From the NCBI RefSeq assembly GCF_013386165.1, contig NZ_JACAOS010000003.1, forward strand, positions 248,001-312,000: a stretch of 64,000 nucleotides of DNA, written 5' to 3'. This DNA comes from Pseudomonas gingeri (GTDB lineage Bacteria > Pseudomonadota > Gammaproteobacteria > Pseudomonadales > Pseudomonadaceae). The notes beneath the pieces are model-generated. The model saw only the letters and a program-made list of their open reading frames with translations. It did no database searches and was not told where the DNA came from. Below, one piece after another: positions 33,823 through 42,277 of this stretch. A program made the position numbers and the translations under genes. Each line of letters starts with the position of its first letter. Position 1 is the first letter of the stretch.

Positions 33823-35103
33823 CTATTTCTCGTCCTTGGTGGTCTTGCCGACAGGTGCATTGGCGAATTTGAACAGGTAGGAGAAGTCAGACTTGTAGGG
33901 GCTCTTGACCGGTGTCGCCATCGAGTGGCAATTCATGCAACTGCTGTTGGGCTGGATATAGCTTTCCATGGTCACGTTGGCCGAGAGCGCCGGTGTTGGC
34001 TGGCCCAGTGGATTGCCGGGGTTGTCGGGTATCAGCGGGCGTTGTGTGGTGATGAGCTGGTAGTACTTCAACACGCTTGCTTGCAGGCCCGGATCGCTAC
34101 GGTATTGGCTGTTGACGCCGTTGGTGATCTCGGCAATCGGGGTGACCCGGCTCAGCGGGTTGGGGGTCTGGAACGTGGTGCCGGGTTTGGGGACGCAAAC
34201 AAGATGTGCATCCTGGGTCTGCCAGTCGCAGGGCGACTGGTTGAGGGCGGCGGCAGGGGCGCTGGGGTTGAAGTAGGAATAGGCTGTGTCGGATGTCGGC
34301 TGACCGTTCACCGGCACCTTTGGCGGAACGTTGTCGACCTGTTCGAACGTTGACCAGATCCACTGCGGATAACCCTTCGCCTTGGTGATGATGTGCAGGC
34401 CCACCAGGCCCAGGTACGCCTCGCTGACACCGATGCGCTGGCCCTGGTCGTCGAACTTGGCCACGCGCGCGAGCAGGGTCAGGTAGTGGCTGGCGTTGTC
34501 AGTGGCCGTGAGGATGCGCCAGCTCGATTTGACCTCGATGACCCCATAAGGGAAGTTGATGTTGTTGGCTTTGGACACGACATCAGCGTTATAGAAACGG
34601 TTGGCGACGATGTAGTTGTAGGAGATCTCGTTGGCCGAAATGTCGTAGTAGGTCGGGTTACCGGCCTGGTCGATCAGCCAGCCGCCGACGGCTTGGTCGA
34701 CGGCATTCACCTGGGTGCTGTTCTTCAACGCGGCGATGTTGATGATACCCAGGCTTTTGGCAGCCTGCGGCGTATTCCAGGGGCCTGGGTCGGCCCCTTT
34801 CGGCAGAAAGATTTCCTCTACGGTCTTATAGGTCTGCCAGACGGTATAGCCGGGATCCCCAGGCTGTTTGCCGCAGTCCGGATTACCTCGTTGCCCGTCC
34901 TGTGCGGGCCAGTTCAAGGCAATGAACATCTGCCAGCTGTATTGATCGAATAGGTCCTGGCTGGCCGTGGCGGCCGGCGCGCTGCCGGGAGGCTGACAAT
35001 TCAGGTGGGTAGCCTGCGTCGACGGCATGGCCTGTTCCCGGGCCAGTACCGGCAGACTGGCCAGGCCCAGTAACATCACGGAGAGACAGAGCGTGGTTTT
35101 CAT
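33823..35103 (-). CDS. Secreted CxxCH (single-haem c-type) protein, 426 aa
   Basis: A Sec signal peptide (MKTTLCLSVMLLGLASLPVL AREQA) is followed by a large domain and, near the C-terminus, one haem-attachment motif CMNCH (residues 389-393). Shared patches with the 379-residue protein at 38492 (YNYIVANRFYN, FPYGVIEVKSSW, GLVGLHIITKAKGYPQWIWS TFE) show they are paralogues. It should be periplasmic with one covalently bound haem. AAGGAT precedes the ATG. It pairs with the VioB-like gene immediately downstream. An oxidative step or electron transfer in a periplasmic metabolite pathway is an inference. Confidence 0.8.
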   Translation of the reverse strand: MKTTLCLSVMLLGLASLPVLAREQAMPSTQATHLNCQPPGSAPAATASQDLFDQYSWQMFIALNWPAQDGQRGNPDCGKQPGDPGYTVWQTYKTVEEIFLPKGADPGPWNTPQAAKSLGIINIAALKNSTQVNAVDQAVGGWLIDQAGNPTYYDISANEISYNYIVANRFYNADVVSKANNINFPYGVIEVKSSWRILTATDNASHYLTLLARVAKFDDQGQRIGVSEAYLGLVGLHIITKAKGYPQWIWSTFEQVDNVPPKVPVNGQPTSDTAYSYFNPSAPAAALNQSPCDWQTQDAHLVCVPKPGTTFQTPNPLSRVTPIAEITNGVNSQYRSDPGLQASVLKYYQLITTQRPLIPDNPGNPLGQPTPALSANVTMESYIQPNSSCMNCHSMATPVKSPYKSDFSYLFKFANAPVGKTTKDEK

Positions 35104-35122
35104 GGCGATCCTTCGTCATTGT

Positions 35123-36046
35123 TCAGGGTTTGCGCTGCATGAGTTTGTTCCACTGCGCCTTTTGGCCGTTGCTCTGTGACGTCGGTGGTTCGAACAATTG
35201 GCAGGGCGGCGGATTCGTTGGGCACATGGCGGCTACCTGTGCCCAGGTTTGGGCCGGGTTCGGTTTTTCGATACGGAAGTCGGTGTAGTTCTGGCTGACG
35301 ATGGGCGCATTGGCAACGCTGGTGTCACCGGAGAAAAAGAACGATTGGGGGTGTCGGTAGGGCGGTTGTCCCGACGGCTTTTTGTAAAAGGCATAGCCGA
35401 ACAGGATCGGACCTTGCGGTGACTCGAGGTCCAGTGCATAGGCCTGCACACTGGCATCGAGGTTTTTACTGCGTTCGGGGCTGTAGGGCAGATGCTCGAT
35501 GAAATCTTGCCGTGGTGGATGATTCATCGGTGAAAACATGCAGCAGGCCGGCATGTCCTTTGGACGGTCTTGCGGATACGTCAGGAAGTACGCCTTGTTG
35601 CCAAGGGACACGAAGGAGCAGCTGTAGTTGTTGTTCTTGATCGGGAAGATCGGCAGGCAGTACTTCTCGTAGTGCTCCATCATGGCGCCGAAGCCGTCAC
35701 CATCCGGTGGAATATAGGTGGTGTCGTAGTAGCTGGTCCCTCGGGAGACGGTGTAGTCCGCCGGCGTGAGGGTCGCGGGTGGATTGCTGTAGGGCGGCGG
35801 GTTTTTTTCGTAGTTGTGCATCACCCGGTACATGGTCCAGTTGCTGATCCAGAACGCCGGAAAGAACGGATCGGAAGGCTCGCCCGGTGTGCGTTTGGCA
35901 ATGCAGTTGCCGTTCTGCTCATTGCAGCCCTGGGTGTTGTGCACGCCCATGGTGAAGTAGACGGCGCCGCTGTCCTCCTCGGCGAAAAGGGCTGGGCTGA
36001 GCAGCAGGATCAGCAGTAGCAGTCGGCTCAAGATGCTGGCTTTCAT
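35123..36046 (-). CDS. Secreted Cys-containing protein of unknown family (307 aa)
   Basis: MKASILSRLLLLILLLSPAL followed by FAEED is a clear signal peptide. AGGAG lies 6 bases before this ATG (36046), so I reject the frame's earlier start at 36085. The mature protein has at least eight cysteines (for example GCNEQNGNCIAK, MPACCMFSP, CPTNPPPC) but no CxxCH haem motif and no family I recognise. It is aromatic- and Pro-rich. It lies between the 788-residue VioB-like gene and the 426-residue CxxCH gene, 19 bases before the latter, so it belongs to the same periplasmic set. Disulphide bonding is likely. Confidence 0.75.
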   Translation of the reverse strand: MKASILSRLLLLILLLSPALFAEEDSGAVYFTMGVHNTQGCNEQNGNCIAKRTPGEPSDPFFPAFWISNWTMYRVMHNYEKNPPPYSNPPATLTPADYTVSRGTSYYDTTYIPPDGDGFGAMMEHYEKYCLPIFPIKNNNYSCSFVSLGNKAYFLTYPQDRPKDMPACCMFSPMNHPPRQDFIEHLPYSPERSKNLDASVQAYALDLESPQGPILFGYAFYKKPSGQPPYRHPQSFFFSGDTSVANAPIVSQNYTDFRIEKPNPAQTWAQVAAMCPTNPPPCQLFEPPTSQSNGQKAQWNKLMQRKP

Positions 36047-36065
36047 AGGGCACTCCTGTGAAGTG

Positions 36066-36089
36066 CCGGGTGACAGGCTCGTCACCCGG
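36066..36089 (-). other. Perfect hairpin inside the ebo-linked operon
   Basis: CCGGGTGAC (36066-36074) and GTCACCCGG (36081-36089) form a 9-bp stem with a 6-base loop in the 68-base gap between the 788-residue gene and the secreted 307-residue gene. No T run follows on the minus strand. It is a candidate attenuator or mRNA processing/stability signal. Confidence 0.5.
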
Positions 36090-36114
36090 TGGTCCTGCTT
36101 GAAGCGGTGTTGTT

Positions 36115-38481
36115 TTAGTCCTGCTGGTAGTCGCTCATGCTGAGCGGGATGGGGGGGTAATTGCGTTTCACCAGGGCCTGCGCCCAGAGCTCCAGTACCG
36201 CGCGCCGGCTTTGTGGCATATCCCGGGTAATGGGCATCGCCAGGGTGCTTTCTTCCTGATACTCCTTGCTGATCAGCACGATGAGTTGGTCGACGGCGCC
36301 CTCTATGCGCGTCAGCGAATTGAGTGGCATGTATTTGCTCATGATCGGGTACAGGTAATAAAACGGCTGCAGGATCCGTGGGTAGATAAAGGTCTCCCAG
36401 ATCAGCACGCTGGCCTCTGGGCTCTCATAAATGCGGTTCCACTCATCGACAAAATCCTGCTGCATATGCGGCTCCAGCGGCAGGACGCGCAGCGGCGCGA
36501 GGAAGTCGGTATAGGCTGTCGCGAGCTTGAAACTGAAGGGGACGACGGGTAGCTGCTCATCTTCCTGCACGAAGAATCGCAAGGTCGGGAAGCCCGGAGC
36601 CTGTGCCTTGACGGTCAGTCGAGCGATGCCATTGGCGTCGGTCTGAATCTGTGTCAGGCAGTACTGTACGGTGCTGCGCTGGGGATTCTGCAGATTGCCT
36701 TCCATCAGGACAGGGTTGTCGAACGCCAGGCAGGGGCTCAGGGCAACCGAGCCGGGTGTGGGCAGGTATTGCAGATAGCTCACGGGTACCTCGTCATCAG
36801 AGGGCTCTGCATCCCGAGTCGCTGTGAGCCGACGCCCGGTGCCCTCGGTCACTTGGTGGGGGATCGCAGGCGCATCGCTGAATTGCGGCAGCTCGGCGGT
36901 GTTTTGGCTGCGATTGAGCGGATGGTCTTTGAACAACGTAAAGTCGGCCGGGTTGCTGAACGCCAGGTAGTAATCGGTCGTGCACATCATGTAGGCGTTG
37001 CCATACTCCGCGACCCAGAGCACGGTGTCGGCCGGTGCGGGCAGACCGTCGTATTGCACCATGATCTGCAGCGTCTTGCTCTCGCCGACGTCGATGAAGC
37101 TTGCGCTCTCGACCACTTCGGCGGTCCACATCTGCTGGGTCGCGGCTGGCACGGCGGGTGTTCCCACCCATTGCAGCTCCAAGGATCCGCTTTGCAGTTT
37201 TTTCTGCGCGTCGGCGCTGAGTGGCAGGTCAAGGATGCCGGAGCGCTTGTCGAAAGCCGCCTGTTGATAGTCTTCAAAACCAAAACTGGCCAGCGGACTG
37301 AACTGCCCGTCCTGGCGTATCCCCAGCTGGTAGTTGCCTGCGTCATATTTTTCTGCGACCGGGATGGGGGCGTCCTTGTCGAGCGGATAGCACGGAAAGG
37401 TGTTGGTGAGGTCCAGCGATAAGGTCTCGCCATGGGCCTGTGCCGAGAGGACACCCAATGTCATGCTGGTGTCTGGGGCACCCGGTTTTTGTAGTGTCAC
37501 CTTCTCGCTGGGGACCAGACGCCTGCCTGCCGGTGCGGTGGGGAACTCGTCTTCAAACCATAGGCCCAGGGTGCCTACGGTACGACTGTAAGCGGGGTTG
37601 AAGAAGATGCTGGCGACGTTGTCCAGGCCTTTCTGATACATCTCTTGCACAGTGGCCAGGGCCGACGGGGTGGTGGAGCGGGTGTTGACGTAGGGGTAGT
37701 CGTTGAACACACCGTTTCTGTCGTAGCAGGTCAGGTAAGTGGAGAAGCGGAACATCAGACCCTTGGCTTTTTGTTCCTCCATCTGTTCCTGGAGGTTGTT
37801 CAGCAGGGCCGAATTGCTGATCGCCCATGTCAGGTTTTCTTTCGGGAAGCAGGTTTGCCAAGTGGTCGTCACATAGATCAGGCCACCGAGGTTGGCCCAG
37901 TTGAAGTTCAGGAAACGATCGAGCATCCGGTGTTGACGCTTGAGCGTCAGGCCGCATTGATCGTTGCCCAGCACCAGTTTGTCGAAGTACAACGCGGTGA
38001 ACGTGTTCTGCCAGGGGCTGACATCGACAAAGCGCGCCGGGGTGGGGCTGTTGCTGCCAAAGGGATTGCCGAGCAGGTTGAAGCTCTGGTTGATCAGCGC
38101 ATCCTGATCAACGTACCCACCGTTCGGAAGTTCGCCGCCGATGATGACCGACTTGGTCTGGTTGTAGTTGACGGTGCCACAGGCGTTGTCACCGAACAGG
38201 TTCCATTCCCCGGGGATCATTATCGGCGGATTCTGTGCGACGTTGCCTGGCACCTGCGTCACATAGTCAGGCGCCTCGTGTAACACCCGAGGGGCGATAG
38301 CCCAGGGCATCAGCGTGCTGGCGGCGTTCTCTGGCGTGATGTTGTAATACTTGAGAAACCGCCAGTTCATCTGCATTTTTACCGCATCGTAGAGCGGGTA
38401 CATATCGTTGTTGTTGCCCGTGGGCGGGTTCCAGAACATATGGCCGTTGAGGTAGATGCGAGGGAAATTCAATACGCTCAT
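36115..38481 (-). CDS. Stand-alone VioB N-terminal-domain-like protein (788 aa)
   Basis: A 788-residue protein without signal peptide. MSVLNFPRIYLNGHMFWNPP at the start and YYLYPIMSKYMPLNSLTRIE then LAMPITRDMPQSRRAVLELW at the end give the same bookends as the 602-residue neighbour and as VioB's N-terminal half (family resemblance recalled, not computed). The VioB C-terminal ferritin-like domain is missing. The ribosome-binding site AAGGAG is clear. It lies 10 bases after the 379-residue CxxCH gene, mirroring the CxxCH/VioB-like pairing further downstream, so the operon seems to contain a duplicated two-gene unit. Confidence 0.7.
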   Translation of the reverse strand: MSVLNFPRIYLNGHMFWNPPTGNNNDMYPLYDAVKMQMNWRFLKYYNITPENAASTLMPWAIAPRVLHEAPDYVTQVPGNVAQNPPIMIPGEWNLFGDNACGTVNYNQTKSVIIGGELPNGGYVDQDALINQSFNLLGNPFGSNSPTPARFVDVSPWQNTFTALYFDKLVLGNDQCGLTLKRQHRMLDRFLNFNWANLGGLIYVTTTWQTCFPKENLTWAISNSALLNNLQEQMEEQKAKGLMFRFSTYLTCYDRNGVFNDYPYVNTRSTTPSALATVQEMYQKGLDNVASIFFNPAYSRTVGTLGLWFEDEFPTAPAGRRLVPSEKVTLQKPGAPDTSMTLGVLSAQAHGETLSLDLTNTFPCYPLDKDAPIPVAEKYDAGNYQLGIRQDGQFSPLASFGFEDYQQAAFDKRSGILDLPLSADAQKKLQSGSLELQWVGTPAVPAATQQMWTAEVVESASFIDVGESKTLQIMVQYDGLPAPADTVLWVAEYGNAYMMCTTDYYLAFSNPADFTLFKDHPLNRSQNTAELPQFSDAPAIPHQVTEGTGRRLTATRDAEPSDDEVPVSYLQYLPTPGSVALSPCLAFDNPVLMEGNLQNPQRSTVQYCLTQIQTDANGIARLTVKAQAPGFPTLRFFVQEDEQLPVVPFSFKLATAYTDFLAPLRVLPLEPHMQQDFVDEWNRIYESPEASVLIWETFIYPRILQPFYYLYPIMSKYMPLNSLTRIEGAVDQLIVLISKEYQEESTLAMPITRDMPQSRRAVLELWAQALVKRNYPPIPLSMSDYQQD

Positions 38482-38491
38482 GTCATGCTCC

Positions 38492-39631
38492 TTAGCGTTG
38501 CCACTGGGCGCGCTTCAGCGACCAGACAAAGTCCAGTTTGTTGTAACCGGTAAAATCGGATGCCGGCAGCGGGGCAGTGGGGTAAACAATGCCGCCCTGT
38601 TCTTTCAGTGCGAAATTGAAATAGCCGTTCTTTTTTGAATACGCGGCCGTACCGTGGCAGGCGAAACAGGAGGACTGGCTCTGAAAGGCTGACTCCAGCT
38701 GGGAGTTGGCGAGCAGGGTCGGCGTTGTCTTGGATTGGGTGCCGATGAGTTCGTACTGCGCCAGCGCCGGGTATTTGGCCTGGAAGTCGGTATTGACCGG
38801 TTGCGCAGCGGGTGTCGGTCCGGTGCTGTTGGTCATCGGGGTGGGCGGGATCGCATTGGTCACGGTGTACTTGTGGTTGTTACGATTTTCGAAGGTGGTC
38901 CAGACCCAGTCGGGGTTCAGCTTGTTGATGACGTGCAAACCGCTCAGCGCGGCATAGCCGACCTGGTATTGAGTGCCCTGCTGGTAGTAGGCCTGGGCGA
39001 TGTAGTAGCCATCACTTGCCAATTGCTGCTGGTATTTCGGGTTGTCGCCGATCCACAGCCAGGCGGCTTTCAACTCCCAGGCGCTGGAGGGAAATGCCAG
39101 GTCGCTGGTCAGGGCGGCCTGGCCGTTCATGTTGTAGACCTTCTTCTGCACGATGTAATTGAACGTGTCTTGGCCCATCAACAATTGGAACCGCACCGGC
39201 TGGCCTTTTTGTGCATCCGGCACTGCACCACCCATCTCCAGGATCAGACCGTCCACCTGTTGCGTGGCGTTCAGGTTGTGGAACGTGCGAGTGACGTCCA
39301 TGCCCTGGGCTTTGGCTGCTTTGAGCACGTCGGCTGGAAGCGGGGCGCTCTGGCCGTAGGGCAGGGGGGCGCCGCCGTTGCTCAGGTAAACCTGGTCCGA
39401 GGGTTTCAGGGTTTCCCAAACCCGATCGGGGCTTGTCGCGGCGGCAGGCTGGTTCAGGCAGGCGAACCAGTTCCAGCTCAGGGTTTCGGGACTCTGGGTA
39501 AATTCGGTCCGGGTCTTGTCGATGTTTCCGCCAAACTGCAGGAAATTGTTGCAGTCGAAGGTGTTGGTGTTATCAGCCTGAGCCAATCCGGCCAGTGCAC
39601 TGAGAACGGTTATAGAGATGGCTCGCCGCAT
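38492..39631 (-). CDS. Secreted CxxCH (single-haem c-type) protein, 379 aa
   Basis: A short signal peptide (MRRAISITVLSALAGLAQAD) precedes a mature protein with one haem motif CFACH at residues 322-326. Patches shared with the 426-residue protein include FNYIVQKKVYN, FPSSAWELKAAW and ALSGLHVINKLNPDWVWTTF E. It overlaps the 3' end of the eboF-like gene by 22 bases and has AAGGAG before the ATG, so it is directly coupled to the ebo genes. A periplasmic haem protein that oxidises or transfers electrons to an exported precursor is plausible but unproven. Confidence 0.8.
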   Translation of the reverse strand: MRRAISITVLSALAGLAQADNTNTFDCNNFLQFGGNIDKTRTEFTQSPETLSWNWFACLNQPAAATSPDRVWETLKPSDQVYLSNGGAPLPYGQSAPLPADVLKAAKAQGMDVTRTFHNLNATQQVDGLILEMGGAVPDAQKGQPVRFQLLMGQDTFNYIVQKKVYNMNGQAALTSDLAFPSSAWELKAAWLWIGDNPKYQQQLASDGYYIAQAYYQQGTQYQVGYAALSGLHVINKLNPDWVWTTFENRNNHKYTVTNAIPPTPMTNSTGPTPAAQPVNTDFQAKYPALAQYELIGTQSKTTPTLLANSQLESAFQSQSSCFACHGTAAYSKKNGYFNFALKEQGGIVYPTAPLPASDFTGYNKLDFVWSLKRAQWQR

Positions 39632-41055
39632 GGAAGCTCCTTGGCATTGGCCTGGTCGCTGTGTGGGTGCCCGAGGAAATGCTCCAGGAGCAGTTGTTTC
39701 ACCGCCGTGGCCGCAAGAAGCTGTGGCAACGGCAGATCACAATTGGTGATGAGTAGCGGGCCGCTCTGCTGACTCGCAGGCAGGCGGCCATGACTGCCAC
39801 GGACCAGTCCGGTGTCCAGCGGGATCAGGTCCATGTAGTAGCGAAAGCCGAGCTTTTTCTGCAGCAGGCGGCGCGCCACTTTCAATTTGGGGAAACGAAT
39901 GGCCGGATCGATGAACAGCTCCAGCGGGTCGTAGCCGGGCTTGCGATGGATGTCCACGGTGCGGGCAAAGTCGGGGGCTTTGCGATCGTCAAACCAGTAG
40001 TAGTAATCGAACCAGTGACCCGCTGCTGCCACGGTCACCAGCTCGCCGCTGCGCGAATGATCCAGCTGCCAGGCCCGCTGTTCGGCTTTATCCAGCACCT
40101 GCTCGATGCCGGGTTGACGCTGCAGCAACGCCTTGACGCGGGGTATGTCTTGCGCCTGCTTCACGTAGATGTGCGCGATCTGATGATCGGCAACGGCAAA
40201 GGCCGCGCTGGCACCGCAGTCGAGCAGTTCCCAGGACAGTGACTGGCGCACCTGCAGCAGCCCTTCGGAGCGCAACAGGCGATTGAGGGAGATCGATTGC
40301 TGCACCGGCTCGATACCGTATTCGGACAGCAGCATCACCGCCGCGCCTTGTTCCTCGGCAAAGGCCAGCAGACGCCCCACCTCACTGTCGATAGCCCGCA
40401 CCTCGTCGGCAATCGACGGATGATCGGGGCCCAGGCGTTGCAGGCTGTAGTCGAGATGGGGCAGGTAGATCAACTGCAGGTCGGGTCGATCGAGCTGGAA
40501 CTCGGCGATGGCGCAATCGACGATCCAGCGGCTCGACGCGATACCCGCTGCCGGCCCCCAGAAACTAGGAAAAGGAAAGGTGCCAATCTGCTGTTCGATA
40601 CGCTCGTGCAACGATGCCGGTGCTGAATACAGGCCGAACATTTTGCGGCCATCGGCTGGATAGTGAGGGCGAGGAGTGATGGCGGCATCCACGTCCGCAT
40701 ACATGTTGTACCACCAGAACAACTGGCTGCAGCGAAAGCCGGGGAGCTGGCGCTTGAGCGTCTGCCAGACTTTTTCACCCTGGATCAGTGCGTTGGGTTG
40801 CAGCCAGAAACGCACTTCGGCCTGATCGCGAAAATACCAGCCATTGCCCACGATACCGTGCTCCGACGGCGGCAGGCCGGTGAGGATCGAGGCCTGCACC
40901 GTAGAGGTGACGGCCGGGAACACCGGTTGCAGGCTGGCCATTTTTGCCGTTTTCAACAGGGCATTGATGTGGGGCGTCGCCGCACCCAGCAGCGTCGGCG
41001 TGAGCCCTACCACGTTGATCAGAAACAGCGGTTGGCGTGAGTGATCAGAGGGCAT
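39610..41055 (-). CDS. eboF: EboF-type phosphodiesterase/nucleotide pyrophosphatase-family protein
   Basis: A 481-residue member of the type I phosphodiesterase/alkaline-phosphatase superfamily: VFPAVTSTVQASILTGLPPS EHGIVGNGWYFRD holds the nucleophile Thr region, and YLPHLDYSLQRLGPDHP the later metal residues. Two usual metal positions look changed: the first-strand Asp is absent (LINVVGLTP) and the SDHG motif reads SEYG. I chose MPSDHS (41055), which overlaps the eboE 3' end. The gene name follows the ebo/EDB cluster order as I remember it. In that system these proteins help move or process a metabolite precursor. Confidence 0.75.
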   Translation of the reverse strand: MPSDHSRQPLFLINVVGLTPTLLGAATPHINALLKTAKMASLQPVFPAVTSTVQASILTGLPPSEHGIVGNGWYFRDQAEVRFWLQPNALIQGEKVWQTLKRQLPGFRCSQLFWWYNMYADVDAAITPRPHYPADGRKMFGLYSAPASLHERIEQQIGTFPFPSFWGPAAGIASSRWIVDCAIAEFQLDRPDLQLIYLPHLDYSLQRLGPDHPSIADEVRAIDSEVGRLLAFAEEQGAAVMLLSEYGIEPVQQSISLNRLLRSEGLLQVRQSLSWELLDCGASAAFAVADHQIAHIYVKQAQDIPRVKALLQRQPGIEQVLDKAEQRAWQLDHSRSGELVTVAAAGHWFDYYYWFDDRKAPDFARTVDIHRKPGYDPLELFIDPAIRFPKLKVARRLLQKKLGFRYYMDLIPLDTGLVRGSHGRLPASQQSGPLLITNCDLPLPQLLAATAVKQLLLEHFLGHPHSDQANAKELPCGEPSL

Positions 41056-42277
41056 CGGCGTACGTCTCCCGTGCTTGGGGGTGTAGCAATTGCCGCTGCC
41101 GCAGTTGCTCTTCGACCCAACGCAGTTCCGCAGCGATTCCCTGGAGTTGGGCGTGCTCGGAAGTGGGCCGCAGTTGGGCGGGCAAGACGCCCCAACTGTA
41201 GGTCTCCACTTCCAGCACGGGACGAAAATCCCCATGCTCCGCCAGAAAGTCGAAGGTCTGCGCCAGGGCGATCTGACTGCCGCTGAGTTCGGGCAGCAGC
41301 AAATGTTCGCTGAACAGCGGAATGTGGAAGTGAATCCTCAGCTCGAGGTACTGCCCTTGGCTCCTTGCGCACTCGGCGAGGGCGGCGGGAAGGTCTGCCC
41401 AGGCCCGCAGCCGGTCCTGCGCATCGCGGGCTTTTACTTGATGCAGGTAGGTGGTTTCGGCAAAGTTGCTCAAGGTCTTGAGGACGTGTCCGCGTCGGTT
41501 GTCGTCTTGAGGGGGGAGGCGACAAATCAAGGCGTTGGACAATTGGATCTTGCCGACGGGTACCCGCGCCTGGCGCAGTCTGTCCAGCGACTGATAGCAG
41601 TCTTCGAACATCACGGCCTGGTGGCAGACATCGAAGCACAGCGCCAGATGTTCATGGTGCGGGTCGGTGGCTTGCCAGTGCTGGAAAAAGGCGATGGCCT
41701 GGTCGGTATTTTCCAGCACGCAGTCCGGCTCCATTTCCAGGCAGAGCACGATCTTCTTGCCGGTTTCCTCGTGCAGCCTGGCCAGGGACCGGGTCAGTTG
41801 ACGCAACTGTCGCTCAGCGCCGTGCTGCAGCGCCGTACTCCAATGCGCGGCGTAGCCCAGCGGTACGCTGGAAATCACCGCCTGGGCACAGTCCGGCGGC
41901 AGTGCGTCCGCCAGCAGTTGCGCCAGTTGCAGGCTGTATTCAAGACGCTGCGGATCGGCCCAGTGAGGGCGATAGACCTCGGCTTTGACGGCGCCCCCAT
42001 GGAACTGGCCGTAGGGGAAACCGTTGAGCGAGGTCAGGCGCAAGCCACTGCGTTGCAAGCACTCGAGAAACGCCTGGCGTGCCGTTGGCTGCTGTAATTG
42101 CGCTGCCGCCTTGGCGCTGATCCACAATCCGCTGTCCTGTTCGCTGAGCCCACGCAACTGGCGCACACCCTGGAAATGCGCCTCGATCGAGGCGCACAAA
42201 CCGGCCAACTCCGGGGTAGGGTGCACGTTGCTGCAATAGCCGATCTGGCTGGGCGTCCATTCCCTGACCTGGCTCAT
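41045..42277 (-). CDS. eboE: EboE metabolite-traffic protein (TIM-barrel, isomerase-like)
   Basis: A 410-residue protein of the xylose-isomerase-like TIM-barrel superfamily with the EboE pattern: QIGYCSNVHPTPELAGLCAS, LNGFPYGQFHGGAVKAEVYR PHW, IVLCLEMEPDCVLENTDQAI, LALCFDVCHQAVMFED and RIHFHIPLF. Glu, Asp and His in these strands are likely metal ligands. I chose MSQVRE (42277), whose ATG overlaps the eboB stop in ATGA. In ebo clusters this gene accompanies eboABCD and is required for moving scytonemin precursors to the periplasm in Nostoc. Its chemical role is unresolved. Confidence 0.85.
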   Translation of the reverse strand: MSQVREWTPSQIGYCSNVHPTPELAGLCASIEAHFQGVRQLRGLSEQDSGLWISAKAAAQLQQPTARQAFLECLQRSGLRLTSLNGFPYGQFHGGAVKAEVYRPHWADPQRLEYSLQLAQLLADALPPDCAQAVISSVPLGYAAHWSTALQHGAERQLRQLTRSLARLHEETGKKIVLCLEMEPDCVLENTDQAIAFFQHWQATDPHHEHLALCFDVCHQAVMFEDCYQSLDRLRQARVPVGKIQLSNALICRLPPQDDNRRGHVLKTLSNFAETTYLHQVKARDAQDRLRAWADLPAALAECARSQGQYLELRIHFHIPLFSEHLLLPELSGSQIALAQTFDFLAEHGDFRPVLEVETYSWGVLPAQLRPTSEHAQLQGIAAELRWVEEQLRQRQLLHPQARETYADAL

